Positions 62,732 to 64,000 of a DNA stretch of 64,000 bases are shown in pieces. The DNA is from CALSMU01 sp965230225 (lineage in GTDB: Bacteria; Bacteroidota; Bacteroidia; Flavobacteriales_D; Parvicellaceae), in contig CBDDKM010000003.1 of assembly GCA_965230225.1 (NCBI GenBank), positions 1 through 64,000 on the forward strand. The letters run 5' to 3'. The translations under genes were made by a program, and so were the position numbers. How positions within the stretch are numbered: position 1 is the stretch's first letter; each line of letters begins with the position of its first letter. The notes under the pieces were generated by a model, which was not told the origin of the DNA, ran no database searches, and worked only from the letters and a program-made list of their open reading frames with translations.

Positions 62732-64000
62732 TTATTCAAATAGTTTTAATTCTTTTAATACCTGATCGCAGTATTCTGTCAGTTGTTCTTCGTCTCCACT
62801 ATAAATGGCATCATTCAGCTTATTTAAAGCAACAGATTCCATTCCGGATAATAGTGTAGATAACTGGAAGAATTGCTCAATTAAGTCTTCTGTTTGGTAA
62901 ATAGGAGTAGACTTAATGGTGGCTATAGTGCTCGATATTTTACCTGAGTCTAGTTTTTTGGATTTTTTCTTAACCGGTTCTGAAGCTTTCCTTTTAGGTC
63001 GTTTTATAAACTGATCTATACCATTAATCAACTTATGAATATCAATTGGTTTGGTGATATACTGGTTCATACCTGCATCTAATGCATTCTGTTTTGCTTC
63101 AACAAAAGCATCAGCCGAAAGACCAATAATTGGAATTTTGTTTCCTTGATTTCTAATGGTCTTGGTGGCTTCAATACCATCCATGTTAGGCATGTGCACA
63201 TCCATTAATATTAAATCAGGTTTCTCTTTTTCCATTAGTTTGATTAACTCCTCCCCATCAGCGGCAATTTTTATTGGGGTCTCTAATTCATCAAAAAGAG
63301 CTCTAAGCATTTTTTGGTTCATTAGGTTGTCCTCGGCAGCAATAATCTTAAATCCTTTAGGAATGGAGAAGTTTTTCAATGAAATGCTATCTTCATGAAG
63401 TTCCTGAATCTCTTGATCTGATTCTAAATAAGGAATGGAGAATACAAATTCAGAGCCTTTATTCTTTTCGCTTTCTACCGTTATTTTCCCTCCAAATAGT
63501 TCGGCAAACTTTTGAACTATAGTAAGTCCAAGACCGGTTCCTCCAAATTCTCTGGTGGTGGATGTGTCTTCTTGCTCAAACGGATCAAAAATAGATTCAA
63601 GCCTACTTTTTTCTATTCCAATTCCTTCATCTTTTACAGTAAAGCTGAGTAACTCATCATTGCAAGAAACATTGAACTCAACACGTTTTTTCTCAGGAGT
63701 AAATTTAATGGCGTTACTCAATAGGTTTATAAGTACCTGGATGAGCTTAGTTCTATCTGTTACCACATTATTTGGGACATTACTGGCTATGTTGTAGCTA
63801 AATTGAATATTCTTTTCGGTGGCCGCAGCTTTGTTAATTTGATATACAGTTTTAATTAACTGATTTAAATTGGTAAGCTCTGGAGAATACCCAATTTTCC
63901 CTGCTTCAATTTTTGATAAATCTAAGATGTCGTTAATGATTAACGAGAGGTTTTCACCACTACTTTTAATGTTTCTTAAGAAGGTTAGGAACTCGATCGG
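62732..64000 (-). CDS. Hybrid histidine kinase (5' partial)
   Basis: The frame is open to the right edge, so the N terminus lies outside; an apparent start at 63766 is an artefact. The visible part begins in HisKA helix 2 (NDILDLSKIEAGKI, about 63890-63930), so the phospho-His is outside. HATPase shows LINLLSNAIKF, KDEGIGIE and GGTGLGLTI. A receiver follows (IIAAEDNLMNQKML; Asp in LILMDVHMPNMDG; ITKPIDIHK). A helical tail ends LKELKLFE. It probably phosphorylates the REC-LytS kinase downstream, which starts 13 bases after its stop. Confidence 0.93.
   Translation of the reverse strand, partial: PIEFLTFLRNIKSSGENLSLIINDILDLSKIEAGKIGYSPELTNLNQLIKTVYQINKAAATEKNIQFSYNIASNVPNNVVTDRTKLIQVLINLLSNAIKFTPEKKRVEFNVSCNDELLSFTVKDEGIGIEKSRLESIFDPFEQEDTSTTREFGGTGLGLTIVQKFAELFGGKITVESEKNKGSEFVFSIPYLESDQEIQELHEDSISLKNFSIPKGFKIIAAEDNLMNQKMLRALFDELETPIKIAADGEELIKLMEKEKPDLILMDVHMPNMDGIEATKTIRNQGNKIPIIGLSADAFVEAKQNALDAGMNQYITKPIDIHKLINGIDQFIKRPKRKASEPVKKKSKKLDSGKISSTIATIKSTPIYQTEDLIEQFFQLSTLLSGMESVALNKLNDAIYSGDEEQLTEYCDQVLKELKLFE

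Noticed and set aside
63764..63766. Start codon of the last kinase at 63766
   Set aside because: The frame stays open to 64000 and encodes HisKA helix residues upstream.

Overview
The window is a chromosomal segment of a low-GC member of the Bacteroidota. It most resembles Flavobacteriia or a related marine or freshwater lineage; genus cannot be fixed from sequence alone. Supporting evidence: a fused SecDF, a type III glutamine synthetase, TAnnTTTG (-7) promoters with a TTG (-33) box 18-19 bases upstream, proteins with type IX secretion (T9SS) sorting domains, a PorE-like OmpA protein, and the order tRNA-Trp-secE-nusG-rplKAJL-rpoBC. No phage, insertion sequence, CRISPR array or resistance gene is visible. 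Almost all the left two thirds is conserved housekeeping sequence.

Layout. 1-4.3 kb: secDF (5' end outside the window), tatA and a Ca2+/Na+ exchanger. 4.5-9 kb: glnN and a PorE-like protein, each followed by a clear terminator. 9.1-15.7 kb: a tightly packed run of purM, prfA, pyrF, a DUF2851 gene, a PspC protein, a K+ channel with RCK domain and an RmlD-like reductase. 15.8-20.3 kb: an alanine/sodium symporter carrying an extracytoplasmic SprB-like repeat, an HhH (ComEA-like) protein, apt and an acyl-CoA dehydrogenase. 20.3-22.5 kb: rpsU, xerC-like recombinase, hpf and four tRNA genes. 22.5-35.2 kb: tuf, tRNA-Trp, secE, nusG, four ribosomal protein genes, rpoB and rpoC. 35.3-50 kb: a DUF3467 protein, a putative porin, a CPA1 antiporter with a cyclic-nucleotide-binding-like tail, a large PKD protein with a type B T9SS signal, acs, a lipoprotein and a second PorE-like protein without the OmpA domain.

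50-64 kb is the accessory, regulatory end. Two T9SS type A cargo proteins (50.1-52.3 and 58.9-60.1 kb) flank a minus-strand phosphorelay operon (58272 down to 53273). The operon encodes an Hpt-like protein that has lost its histidine, a sigma-54 activator, a PAS-rich hybrid kinase, a true Hpt protein and a single REC protein. A NarL-type receiver without DNA-binding domain lies just upstream. Beyond the second cargo gene is a second signalling set: a small secreted FN3-like protein with a LytTR regulator (plus strand), facing a REC-LytS-type kinase and a hybrid kinase that runs off the right edge. This dense, partly degenerate relay is the best candidate for a new system, followed by the split tRNA-Trp remnant with a palindromic insert in the secE leader.
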